Below, in pieces: positions 1 to 6,107 of a stretch of DNA of 7,248 nt (its first letter is position 1; each line of letters starts with the position of its first letter). The DNA lies in the NCBI GenBank assembly GCA_029931905.1, contig JAOZRH010000105.1, positions 1-7,248 on the forward strand, given 5' to 3'. Origin of the DNA: Fidelibacterota bacterium (GTDB lineage Bacteria; Fidelibacterota; Fidelibacteria; Fidelibacterales; Fidelibacteraceae). The translations under genes were made by a program, and so were the position numbers. The notes under the pieces are model-generated. The model made no database searches. It saw only the letters and a program-made list of their open reading frames with translations, and had not been told where the DNA came from.

Positions 1-45
1 GAACAAGATCAAGAAAAAGAAATATTAAACTCCTACGGAGTTTGA
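1..45 (+). CDS. Possible C-terminal tail of an upstream + strand gene (partial)
   Basis: The first frame is open from the window edge to a TGA at 43-45 and would encode the tail EQDQEKEILNSYGV. The Glu/Gln/Lys-rich part looks like a normal protein C-terminus. The last five residues (NSYGV) and the stop come from the palindromic repeat at 27-43, so the repeat would have supplied the end of the protein. Only 14 codons are visible, and another frame is open to about position 57, so this is a weak call. A terminator-like hairpin on the same strand at 133-152 fits a gene ending here. No function can be suggested. Confidence 0.3.
   Translation, partial: EQDQEKEILNSYGV
27..43. repeat. Palindromic repeat, copy 1 (core ACTCCTACGGAGT)
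   Basis: AAACTCC and GGAGTTT form a perfect 7-bp inverted repeat around TAC. The 13-nt core (29-41) recurs exactly at 81-93. From memory, this core followed by short hairpins is a common intergenic repeat in Bacteroidota-like genomes, but I could not check that. In the frame starting at 28 it reads Asn-Ser-Tyr-Gly-Val followed by TGA. Confidence 0.75.
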
Positions 46-80
46 TAAAATTGATATAATTATTTTTTTATAGACATGTA

Positions 81-93
81 ACTCCTACGGAGT
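81..93. repeat. Palindromic repeat, copy 2 (core ACTCCTACGGAGT)
   Basis: This is an exact copy of the 13-nt core of the repeat at 29-41, placed 52 bases downstream. The arms ACTCC and GGAGT pair over 5 bp around TAC. The flanks differ from copy 1, so the shared unit is the palindrome itself. Read from position 80 it again spells Asn-Ser-Tyr-Gly-Val followed directly by a stop, here TAA. Confidence 0.75.
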
Positions 94-105
94 ATAAAAT
101 CAAAG

Positions 106-116
106 GGGTTTCACCC
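106..116. repeat. Short GC-rich inverted repeat (GGGT-TTC-ACCC)
   Basis: GGGT and ACCC form a 4-bp stem around TTC, just downstream of the second palindrome and upstream of the AACCGC/GCGGTT hairpin. In a strongly AT-rich setting, a row of GC-rich hairpins of similar size looks like a composite repeat element rather than chance. The stem is short, so this hairpin alone would not be convincing. Confidence 0.45.
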
Positions 117-132
117 ATAGTTATTAATATTC

Positions 133-152
133 AACCGCTTTGCGGTTTTTTT
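133..152 (+). terminator. Rho-independent terminator-like hairpin
   Basis: AACCGC and GCGGTT pair perfectly over 6 bp around a TTT loop, and the right arm runs straight into five further T residues (148-152). This is the standard form of an intrinsic terminator on the + strand. It would end transcription of a gene lying to the left of the window. The same hairpin also belongs to the repeat cluster at 27-147, so it may be a repeat that doubles as a terminator. In the minus direction it lacks a T tract, so it is not an obvious terminator for the Omp85-like operon. Confidence 0.6.
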
Positions 153-194
153 ATTCCAAACAATAATTAGTTTTCTTAGCGGTAAAGCTGATTT

Positions 195-248
195 ATTGAC
201 TTCATTGATCTTCGACTCGTAATTGACTTCGTCGGCCTTCGGCTCGTA
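195..248. repeat. Diverged 27-bp tandem duplication
   Basis: Two adjacent 27-base units, 195-221 and 222-248, both start ATTGACTTC and end CTCGTA. They differ at five positions (unit positions 10, 12, 14, 15 and 21), and all five are transitions. In each case unit 1 has A or T where unit 2 has G or C. Unit 2 contains GCC-TTC-GGC, which can form a small hairpin that unit 1 forms only imperfectly. There is no sign of coding function. Confidence 0.65.
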
Positions 249-265
249 ATTTGTAATTCGTAATT
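245..265. repeat. Three tandem YGTAATT heptamers
   Basis: CGTAATT (245-251), TGTAATT (252-258) and CGTAATT (259-265) follow each other without gaps. CGTAATT also occurs at the junction of the two 27-bp units (218-224). Strings of this AATTACGAATTACG type are, from memory, frequent in intergenic regions of Bacteroidota-like genomes. Confidence 0.6.
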
Positions 266-334
266 ATTTTCCTCGCTTTCGTGGCAAAATATTTTTATAA
301 ATCTTATTTGACACTTAAAACCTCGCAGCTCAGA

Positions 335-1711
335 TCATAAATTCCATTTTAAATGCACCTTACCATTTTCATAACTCTCATTTATATCAAATCCAATAGT
401 AAGTGAAATCGAACTTTTCCCAGTTGGTAATTTTAATGATAATCCAACATGATGCTTGTTATTTGCTAATTCTTTGACGATTCCCAAATCATAAAATGCA
501 AATATATTAGATTTGTCCGAAAATATTCCAAATTCGACACTTAACCCATAATATTCTTCAGTTAGATATTGTTCGAAATACGCTCCTCGTAAAAAATCAG
601 CACCACCTAATTTAATCATATCATAAAGTTTAACACCTGTTTTAGAATCAACAATTCCATATTTTACCTTAATATTTGAACCAAACAATTTATATCTCAT
701 AGTTAAATCTGAAGAAATATTAGAAAAATATAATTTTTCATTTGAATAGCTTTTTAGTCCTAATTCTGCAAAAATACTATTATCAAAAATCCCTTTACCG
801 AAATTTCCATTAAATCTAACTTTTGTTCCATATTGTTTCATTGATTCTATACCAATTGCTTCACCAGCTTTAGTTGAAAAAACATTTTCTAAAGAATTTA
901 TATATCCAAACCGTATTTTCGGATTAAATTGATAATAGATATGAAGATCTATATCTCTTTTTACATATAATGTGTCGTACAAATCTTGATAATATTCTCC
1001 TTTTACCGAAAAACCACTATTGAAAATATATGGTTCAAAATAATATAATTTAATCCGATTTGTCTTAAAATCTGGTCTATACCAAGAAAGGAAAACTTGT
1101 CTTCCCAAACCAAATAAATTTTGCATTTCTATTGAAAAATTACCAATAACCCCACTTTTATCTTTATCTTTTTTATAACTAACCAATGCATCTAATTTTG
1201 TATTGTTTTGTGGTTTGGTATATAATCTCAATCCGTTATTGTAAATATTATTCACATTTAAAACTTCTAAATATTCAACACTTTCTAAATCTTTCATTGC
1301 ATTTTTTACTTTCAAATAATTGTATTGTCCTAATGGCAATTCAGAAATATGTTTTTCAATAATATTAACTTCTCTTTTTTTATATTTTCCATATACAATC
1401 GTATCAATTACAACATTTTCACCCTTTTGAATTCTGTATTTAAAAATATTATTTGAATTTTCTCTTTTGTATTTCTCTAAAATAATTTTTGCAAATGGAA
1501 AACCATTTTGAGCATTTTTTTTCACTACTGAATCTAATATTTGTTCAATTTTTTGATTATCCAAATTTACAACAACAGAATCATTATCAATAATAACAAT
1601 CGTTTTTGCAAATGAATGATTACAAAATGCAACGAATAATATTACAATTATTTTATAAAAAATATTTCTAAAATTCTGTTTCAAGTATTTAATATTTCCC
1701 TTTTTTTTCAT
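335..1711 (-). CDS. Omp85-family outer-membrane protein (BamA/TamA-like) with POTRA-like domains
   Basis: A 458-residue protein with a long, basic N-terminus and a hydrophobic stretch at about 19-35, read as a signal peptide cleaved after HSFA. Residues about 50-107 (with GFPFAK) and 100-168 (VIDTIVYGKYK onward) look like two POTRA domains, the periplasmic substrate-docking modules of Omp85 proteins. From about 172 on the sequence is beta-barrel-like, with NLFGLGRQVFLSW and YYFEPYIFNSGF typical of the family. LGGADFLRGAYFEQY at 368-382 contains the conserved (V/L)RG(F/Y)-type motif of barrel loop 6, here Leu374-Arg375-Gly376. Family members insert or translocate proteins at the outer membrane. 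The protein is much shorter than BamA (about 800 residues, five POTRA domains), so it is unlikely to be the housekeeping BamA. It is the third gene of the operon, 30 bases after the SprA-like gene. No Shine-Dalgarno site is visible, and a 10-nt palindrome (GCAATATTGC, 1719-1728) lies just upstream of the start. The substrate is unknown. Confidence 0.8.
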   Translation of the reverse strand: MKKKGNIKYLKQNFRNIFYKIIVILFVAFCNHSFAKTIVIIDNDSVVVNLDNQKIEQILDSVVKKNAQNGFPFAKIILEKYKRENSNNIFKYRIQKGENVVIDTIVYGKYKKREVNIIEKHISELPLGQYNYLKVKNAMKDLESVEYLEVLNVNNIYNNGLRLYTKPQNNTKLDALVSYKKDKDKSGVIGNFSIEMQNLFGLGRQVFLSWYRPDFKTNRIKLYYFEPYIFNSGFSVKGEYYQDLYDTLYVKRDIDLHIYYQFNPKIRFGYINSLENVFSTKAGEAIGIESMKQYGTKVRFNGNFGKGIFDNSIFAELGLKSYSNEKLYFSNISSDLTMRYKLFGSNIKVKYGIVDSKTGVKLYDMIKLGGADFLRGAYFEQYLTEEYYGLSVEFGIFSDKSNIFAFYDLGIVKELANNKHHVGLSLKLPTGKSSISLTIGFDINESYENGKVHLKWNL

Positions 1712-1741
1712 ACAGTTTGCAATATTGCGATTTATTCATTA

Positions 1742-4700
1742 TCAAAAATATGCCCTTACTTCCATTTTTCCTAAAATAATTGAATCACTTTTTCCTCGTT
1801 TACGGTACTGAAATAATCCATTTACAGATATAGCTTCAGAAATCCGTTTTTCATATCTGATAATTGCTCTTGTTGACAAACCTATTGGCCTACCTTGTGC
1901 AATTTCGTACGGAAATATTCCATCAAATTCACTCCATACTTTTGAATATGTAAAAGATGCGAAAATCAATTCCCCATGCTTTCTATTCCAACTCAGTTCA
2001 TTCTTTATGACCATCAAATCAGTATTAAATTCTTCATTGAAATCAGTTTCAATATCTTGATATTCCAATTCTAAATTGTTGCTTATATTCTTAAATATTG
2101 AATATTGAAAACCAGTAGTTCCACCAATTCTATTAATTTTTATTGAATAACTTCCTATTGGCAATGTTTCTCTGATTTCATTTGAATGTTTAAATGAAAA
2201 ATCAATCCTGCCTCTCTTTTTCACAATTCTATATTTATACTCAAATTTATCGGTTTTTTGCAATTTTTCGGTATTAATATCCCTAGAATTTTGCATCCTC
2301 AATTGATCAACATAAATAGAAAATATTTTTTTTCCAGAATTTGATTTAAATTTAAAATCATTTTTCAACCTTACCACTCCAAAATACAAAGATGAATCTA
2401 ATTTATCAGTTGAAATATCAGAATATAATCTCAAATCATCTGCTTTAAATTCTAAACTTGTTCTGTTATTGTAAGAAAATTTAATTGGTATTTTGACATT
2501 AAAATTCTTTGTCCAACGAAAATTGCACTGACTTTTATGAACATATTGTTCAATCCGTTCATTCGTTAATTCATATCTCAAGCGATATTCTCCAAGATCA
2601 TCAAAAACATATCTATTATAATCATTATCCCAAGAATATTGTCCATATCCAGTTCCTACAGAATCAAAAACCGCCTCTCTTTTGGCTTCCGAAGTTCTGT
2701 TAATGTTTGTATTGATATTTCCAATTATTCCTCTTTTGGGATTTTTATATTGAAATCTATTTTGACTGAGGAAAAAATTTTCTTTTTCATTACTATGCCG
2801 TTCATCTCTATAAGAAGCGGTAATAAACCAAGATATAAATGATGAAAATTTTCGATTATATTTCAATTTAATATCATTTTTTTGTGAATACCAATCAAAT
2901 TCCTCTGTTTCCTTATTCCATTGGAAATCATCTCTGAAAATATGTTCCAAAGTAATTTTATTTAAATAAAAACCAGTTGTAAATTTTTCACTGCGATGAG
3001 AATTTTTGTTATTATAAATAGGTTCAAGATAATCACGATTGTAATTCAATTTAGTTTTAAGTTTTTTAAATATTGGAATATTTACACCCATTTTTATCAT
3101 CTGATATGGTAATAATTTATTATCAATCAACTGTGACCAATTATATAAAAACCCAAAATCACCATTTCTCCGTCCTGAAATAGAAATTTTCGAACGCAAA
3201 CTATCATTTATTCCCCCAACTTGATGAAATGATAAATTATTTTGAAATTTGTTGTATTTGTAATTTAATCCATAATTAAAATATTTTGTAATCGTATCTT
3301 GCGAGTTAAAACCAGTATTTCTTTCAAAATCAGGATTTGTTAATTTATCAAAACTTCTAAAAGTGTTATTCTTTATCCAACCTGTAAATTCTAAAGACAA
3401 TTCCGGCTTCTGTTTTTTCATTACAATTGTGCCATCCCATTTTACCGCACCACCGTTATTAATATTTTCATTATAATTATTTTTGTTGAATGACGAATAT
3501 GCCCATTCAACATCTATTCCAACCCTATCTTTTAAATTTAAAACAACACCACCAGAACTTACAAATTGAGTTGTTGGCAAACTTACAAATCGTCGTGGAT
3601 AATATTGCGATGCAGGATCATTTGGAGCATATTTAAAATAAGGATAACCATCTGTAGTATCACATCTAACATAACCACCATTAATATTTTCTCTATAAAA
3701 ATATACTCTATAATCACCATTATTCCTTCCATTAAATACCCAAATGCTATCAACATCAGAAAAAATATAATCTCCTGTACTATCTTTAACTGCTGTTGAT
3801 ATTGAAATTATTTCCTTATCGCTAATATTTTTTAATGAATCTCTATCTATTTCTGATAAAAAGGCATCAGTTGGATTATTTTCATCTTGTTTTTCTCTAA
3901 TAGCAGAAACCCATAATTTGCCATTTTTCAATATCTTTTTTTCAACATAACCACCGTAACTCATTTGAGCAAATGTTTCATTTTTATAATTAAATTCAAC
4001 AAATACTCGTGATTCTTCAGATACTAAAATATCGGATGAAAAAAATATTTCTGCATTTTGATAATATAACATATATTTATCTTTTGAAAGTTTTTCACCA
4101 TCATAATAGACACTTTCTGAACCTGGAATAATTATTATTGACGATTCACCACTTTTTCCTATCAAACGATATGGTCCCTGATCACCACTTTTTGTTTCCA
4201 GTTTCTGCCTTTGAAATGTTCCTTTTGCACCTCCAAAAAACCCTGCTGTTCTATAACCATTCCCCTCTATTTTTGTCGATGCACCCATCAATTTTCTATT
4301 ATATTTATTCCAATAACCATGATCGGTTTTAATATTAATATCTCCAATTTGAGAATTTGTTTTTTCAGATTCTAATATTAAATAAATTCTGTTAATTTCT
4401 TGTAACGATTGGGTTGAAGAATATGATTGATATGGTGTTGAATTATCTGTAATTGCTCCGGTAATTGATAATTCTGGAGTTAATTTGCCGGATATTTTCA
4501 AATCCATACCTGCATTTAGAGAATTTTGCCCATTTGTTGATACCTGAATTTGTCGAAAAATAGAACCACTTGTTTTTACATTTGATTGATCCATATACAA
4601 ATTATCAGCTGATGGTGTTAAATTTTCCTTTTCATTTTCAAAATATCCATCAATTTTATTTATTCCAAGATTATATTTTTTTGGAGCCTTTACATTTGCA

Positions 4701-4939
4701 TAATGATAAAATATTTTAACACTTTGTGCAGAATCAATTTTATCTAAAATTATAAATTTTCCATATGTGTTATCTATTGCATAACGAATGGGTAATTTTT
4801 CCCAAACTAAAGAATCCAAAGTAATATAATTATTCTTTAATGAATAGATTGTTTTTCCCTTTTCAATTGAAATTTCTTCGGAAATACTTCCTGCAAAAAG
4901 TATTTTAATAAAAATAATTAATAAGATAAGTTTTCGCAT
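1742..4939 (-). CDS. Large outer-membrane beta-barrel protein, SprA-like
   Basis: A 1065-residue protein with a signal peptide (hydrophobic 3-15, likely cleaved after LFA16). Residues about 124-153 (SGSIFRQIQVS, then LKISGKLTPEL) and 154-200 (ITDNSTPYQ, STQSLQEINRIYL, IGDINI) resemble the repeated segment I recall from SprA/Sov, the type IX secretion translocon barrel. Residues about 253-323 (DQGPYRLIGKSGE, IIPGSESVYYDGEKL, RVFVEFNYK) match a pattern I recall from large uncharacterised barrels of Fibrobacterota, Gemmatimonadota and relatives. From about 460 to the end, strands of alternating polar and hydrophobic/aromatic residues dominate. The chain ends in Phe (KMEVRAYF), as barrel proteins often do. 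SprA itself is roughly 2,400 residues, so this would be a compact relative. The start codon overlaps the stop of the upstream gene (TAATG). AGGAAG lies 13 bases upstream, too far for an ideal ribosome site, which favours translational coupling. The gene and its outer-membrane location are well supported; a secretion role is inference. Confidence 0.7.
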   Translation of the reverse strand: MRKLILLIIFIKILFAGSISEEISIEKGKTIYSLKNNYITLDSLVWEKLPIRYAIDNTYGKFIILDKIDSAQSVKIFYHYANVKAPKKYNLGINKIDGYFENEKENLTPSADNLYMDQSNVKTSGSIFRQIQVSTNGQNSLNAGMDLKISGKLTPELSITGAITDNSTPYQSYSSTQSLQEINRIYLILESEKTNSQIGDINIKTDHGYWNKYNRKLMGASTKIEGNGYRTAGFFGGAKGTFQRQKLETKSGDQGPYRLIGKSGESSIIIIPGSESVYYDGEKLSKDKYMLYYQNAEIFFSSDILVSEESRVFVEFNYKNETFAQMSYGGYVEKKILKNGKLWVSAIREKQDENNPTDAFLSEIDRDSLKNISDKEIISISTAVKDSTGDYIFSDVDSIWVFNGRNNGDYRVYFYRENINGGYVRCDTTDGYPYFKYAPNDPASQYYPRRFVSLPTTQFVSSGGVVLNLKDRVGIDVEWAYSSFNKNNYNENINNGGAVKWDGTIVMKKQKPELSLEFTGWIKNNTFRSFDKLTNPDFERNTGFNSQDTITKYFNYGLNYKYNKFQNNLSFHQVGGINDSLRSKISISGRRNGDFGFLYNWSQLIDNKLLPYQMIKMGVNIPIFKKLKTKLNYNRDYLEPIYNNKNSHRSEKFTTGFYLNKITLEHIFRDDFQWNKETEEFDWYSQKNDIKLKYNRKFSSFISWFITASYRDERHSNEKENFFLSQNRFQYKNPKRGIIGNINTNINRTSEAKREAVFDSVGTGYGQYSWDNDYNRYVFDDLGEYRLRYELTNERIEQYVHKSQCNFRWTKNFNVKIPIKFSYNNRTSLEFKADDLRLYSDISTDKLDSSLYFGVVRLKNDFKFKSNSGKKIFSIYVDQLRMQNSRDINTEKLQKTDKFEYKYRIVKKRGRIDFSFKHSNEIRETLPIGSYSIKINRIGGTTGFQYSIFKNISNNLELEYQDIETDFNEEFNTDLMVIKNELSWNRKHGELIFASFTYSKVWSEFDGIFPYEIAQGRPIGLSTRAIIRYEKRISEAISVNGLFQYRKRGKSDSIILGKMEVRAYF

Positions 4940-5763
4940 TATTTTGCTTTTTCTTCCTGTAGAAAATTAATAATTTTACCCCTATTGTCTATCATTATAT
5001 TTTTATTTTTTTTAGTAAAGAAAATTATATCCGAATAATTTGAAAGTGTATCAATCGTATTTTCTCTCAAATTCCAACTAAACACTTTTTCATTGTCAGT
5101 AAAAATCACATTATTAGAATCGACATTCAATAATTTTTTCATATTAAAATTATTATTCATTTTAATTTCAATTTTTACCATTCCTGCATCATTTATCACT
5201 AATAATTTGTTGTTCTTTTTCATAAACATATAAATCATTCCATTCATATACTTCAATTTCACTCTTTCGTTTAAAAAATGTTTTACCTTTTCATCTCCCC
5301 ATGATTGCGAAATGTTTTCTCCGGGTTTGATACGAAATATTTCTTTTTGAAACTCATCATATATCAACCAATCTCTATTTGAAAGTACAATAAATTCACT
5401 TGGATAAATAAAATCTTTTGGCAAATCTATCTCTTGAATAAAATTCAAATATTCATCAAATTCAACAATTTTTAACTCTTGATCATCTAAAATATAAATA
5501 ATATCTGGTTCAACAATATTAATATTTTTTGGTGAAACAAAAACACTTTGATTTCCTGAATTAACATTAAATTGACACAATAATTCGTAATTCTGAGAAT
5601 ATTTTTCCAAAAATCCCGCAGAAATATTTAAAGTATAAAAATTACCAAAACTATCTCTCACTATTTCATCGCAATTCCCAATTGATATATTATTTACTTG
5701 TCCTTGCATATTTGTTAGAAATAAAATGCTTACAATAATTATTTTTACAAATTTATTTTTCAT
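4939..5763 (-). CDS. Secreted beta-propeller-like protein of unknown function
   Basis: A 274-residue protein with a typical signal peptide (MKNKFVKIIIVSILFLTNMQ, cleavage near residue 20). No lipobox cysteine is present, so it should be free in the periplasm or exported. The rest is made of short beta-rich units of the kind found in NHL- or YncE-type propellers: DSFGNFYTL (37-45), DIIYILDDQELKIVEFDEYL (87-106), SNRDWLIYDEFQKEIFRI (128-145), KLLVINDAG (186-194) and NVIFTDNEKVFSWNL (218-232). I count about five or six such units, but blade borders are uncertain and no catalytic motif is visible. It is first in the operon and its TAA overlaps the next ATG by one base. GAGG lies four bases before the start codon. 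Propellers of this sort often act as binding scaffolds; a role as partner of the barrels is inference only. Confidence 0.65.
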   Translation of the reverse strand: MKNKFVKIIIVSILFLTNMQGQVNNISIGNCDEIVRDSFGNFYTLNISAGFLEKYSQNYELLCQFNVNSGNQSVFVSPKNINIVEPDIIYILDDQELKIVEFDEYLNFIQEIDLPKDFIYPSEFIVLSNRDWLIYDEFQKEIFRIKPGENISQSWGDEKVKHFLNERVKLKYMNGMIYMFMKKNNKLLVINDAGMVKIEIKMNNNFNMKKLLNVDSNNVIFTDNEKVFSWNLRENTIDTLSNYSDIIFFTKKNKNIMIDNRGKIINFLQEEKAK

Positions 5764-5842
5764 TTTTCCTCATAAATAAATTTAACATAAGAATAATATA
5801 ATAATATTATTGTATATATTAAAATCTATTTTATAATAATAT
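5764..5842 (-). other. Leader region of the envelope operon, extremely AT-rich
   Basis: Seventy-nine bases between the tRNA terminator hairpin and the start of the propeller gene. The operon promoter should lie here, but the stretch is almost pure A and T, with many TATAAT-like hexamers and no distinctive -35 partner, so I do not assign one. A perfect 12-nt palindrome (AATAATATTATT, 5800-5811) is present but is easily produced by such composition. The only clear signal is the GAGG at 5768-5771 (minus strand). Confidence 0.4.
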
Positions 5843-5879
5843 AACAAAAGAGAAACAACATAATTGTTTCTCTTTTGTT
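5843..5879 (-). terminator. Perfect 16-bp hairpin, probable terminator of tRNA-Leu
   Basis: Bases 5843-5858 and 5864-5879 are perfect inverted repeats of 16 bp around a 5-base loop. On the minus strand the hairpin lies 17 bases beyond the tRNA 3' end. Its distal arm ends in TTTTGTT and continues TATATTATTAT, so it is followed by a U-rich though not pure U tract. The stem has only four G-C pairs, but its length should compensate. It separates the tRNA from the envelope operon read in the same direction. Confidence 0.6.
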
Positions 5880-5896
5880 TTGCTTTGTAAACTCTG

Positions 5897-5980
5897 TACC
5901 GAGAGAGGGACTTGAACCCTCAAGAGCCGAAGCTCGGGGGATTTTGAATCCCCTGCGTTTGCCAATTTCACCATCCCGGC
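5897..5980 (-). tRNA. tRNA-Leu (anticodon CAA)
   Basis: The minus strand folds as a class II tRNA of 84 bases without an encoded CCA. The acceptor stem pairs GCCGGGA with TCTCGGT, ending in a G-U wobble at 1-72, with A73 as discriminator, the base expected for leucine. The anticodon stem GGGGA/TCCCC encloses TTCAAAA, giving anticodon CAA, which reads UUG. A long variable arm (CGAGCTTCGGCTC) and the T arm GAGGG-TTCAAGT-CCCTC follow. The D loop has the usual GG pair. CCA must be added after transcription. Confidence 0.95.
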
Positions 5981-5989
5981 AAGTGTCCA

Positions 5990-6018
5990 ATATTCCGAAT
6001 TATTTTTCAAAAATACAA
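5990..6018 (-). promoter_or_regulatory. Candidate promoter of tRNA-Leu
   Basis: On the minus strand, TTGTAT (6013-6018) and GAATAT (5990-5995) are separated by 17 bases, and the -10 element ends nine bases before the first tRNA base. Both hexamers deviate from the sigma-70 consensus. Placement and spacing are right, and A-tracts lie directly upstream at 6022-6044, where an UP element would be. In DNA this AT-rich, chance matches are common. Confidence 0.35.
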
Positions 6019-6021
6019 GAA

Positions 6022-6044
6022 TTTTTTTATTTTTTTATTTTTTT
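6022..6044. promoter_or_regulatory. Three T7 tracts between divergent promoters (UP-element-like)
   Basis: Three runs of seven T, each separated by a single A, fill 6022-6044 on the + strand and appear as A tracts on the minus strand. They sit directly upstream of the candidate -35 of tRNA-Leu (minus strand) and three bases upstream of the candidate -35 of dut (+ strand). That is where A/T-tract UP elements bind the RNA polymerase alpha subunit. The 8-base period does not match the DNA helical repeat, so in-phase bending is not expected. Confidence 0.35.
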
Positions 6045-6047
6045 CCA

Positions 6048-6075
6048 TTGTCAAATATTTTTAATAAATTATAGT
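6048..6075 (+). promoter_or_regulatory. Candidate promoter of dut-arsC
   Basis: TTGTCA (6048-6053) and TATAGT (6070-6075) are each one base from the sigma-70 consensus and are 16 bases apart. A start near 6082 would leave a leader of about 25 bases before the dut ATG. This is the best promoter match in the window, though AT richness raises the chance background. Confidence 0.45.
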
Positions 6076-6095
6076 GTAATTAATCTTATTAAATT

Positions 6096-6101
6096 AAAGG
6101 A
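6096..6101 (+). promoter_or_regulatory. Ribosome binding site of dut
   Basis: AAAGGA lies six bases before the ATG at 6108, a good Shine-Dalgarno match and spacing. It fixes the dut start and is worth noting because typical Bacteroidota seldom use such sites. Confidence 0.6.
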
Positions 6102-6107
6102 TAAAAT

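Larger units (their letters stand above)
46..334. other. Gene-free intergenic region made largely of short repeats
   Basis: About 290 bases with no supportable gene on either strand. The left part (to 152) holds a palindrome copy and two hairpins. The middle (195-265) holds the 27-bp duplication and the heptamers. The right part (266-334) has only the hexamer CCTCGC twice (271-276 and 321-326) in AT-rich sequence. I see no clear terminator immediately after the Omp85-like gene, whose stop is at 335-337 on the minus strand. The Omp85-like operon may therefore run into this repeat region before ending. Confidence 0.6.

Noticed and set aside
29..93. Similarity of ACTCCTACGGAG to a universally conserved stretch of 16S rRNA
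   Set aside because: The rRNA sequence continues with GGGAGGCAGCAG, whereas both copies here read GGAGT and then unrelated AT-rich sequence. The match is short and comes from the palindrome, so it is not an rRNA fragment.
27..265. Possible CRISPR array
   Set aside because: The repeated units are 13, 27 and 7 bases, of different sequence, with no regular repeat-spacer pattern and no cas genes in the window.
1719..1728. Perfect palindrome GCAATATTGC just upstream of the Omp85-like gene, considered as an operator
   Set aside because: It is only 10 bases, inside an operon rather than at a promoter, and its composition makes chance occurrence likely.
2509..2842. Two + strand open frames (2509-2703 and 2639-2842)
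   Set aside because: Both lie wholly inside the SprA-like gene on the opposite strand, overlap each other, have low-complexity Ser/Ile/His-rich translations and no ribosome site I would trust.
3566..3799. A + strand open frame of 77 codons rich in Ile, Ser and Cys
   Set aside because: It is antisense to the SprA-like gene, and the composition is what AT-rich antisense of Asn/Asp/Tyr codons gives.
4138..4332. A + strand open frame of 64 codons
   Set aside because: Antisense shadow of the SprA-like gene with no independent support.
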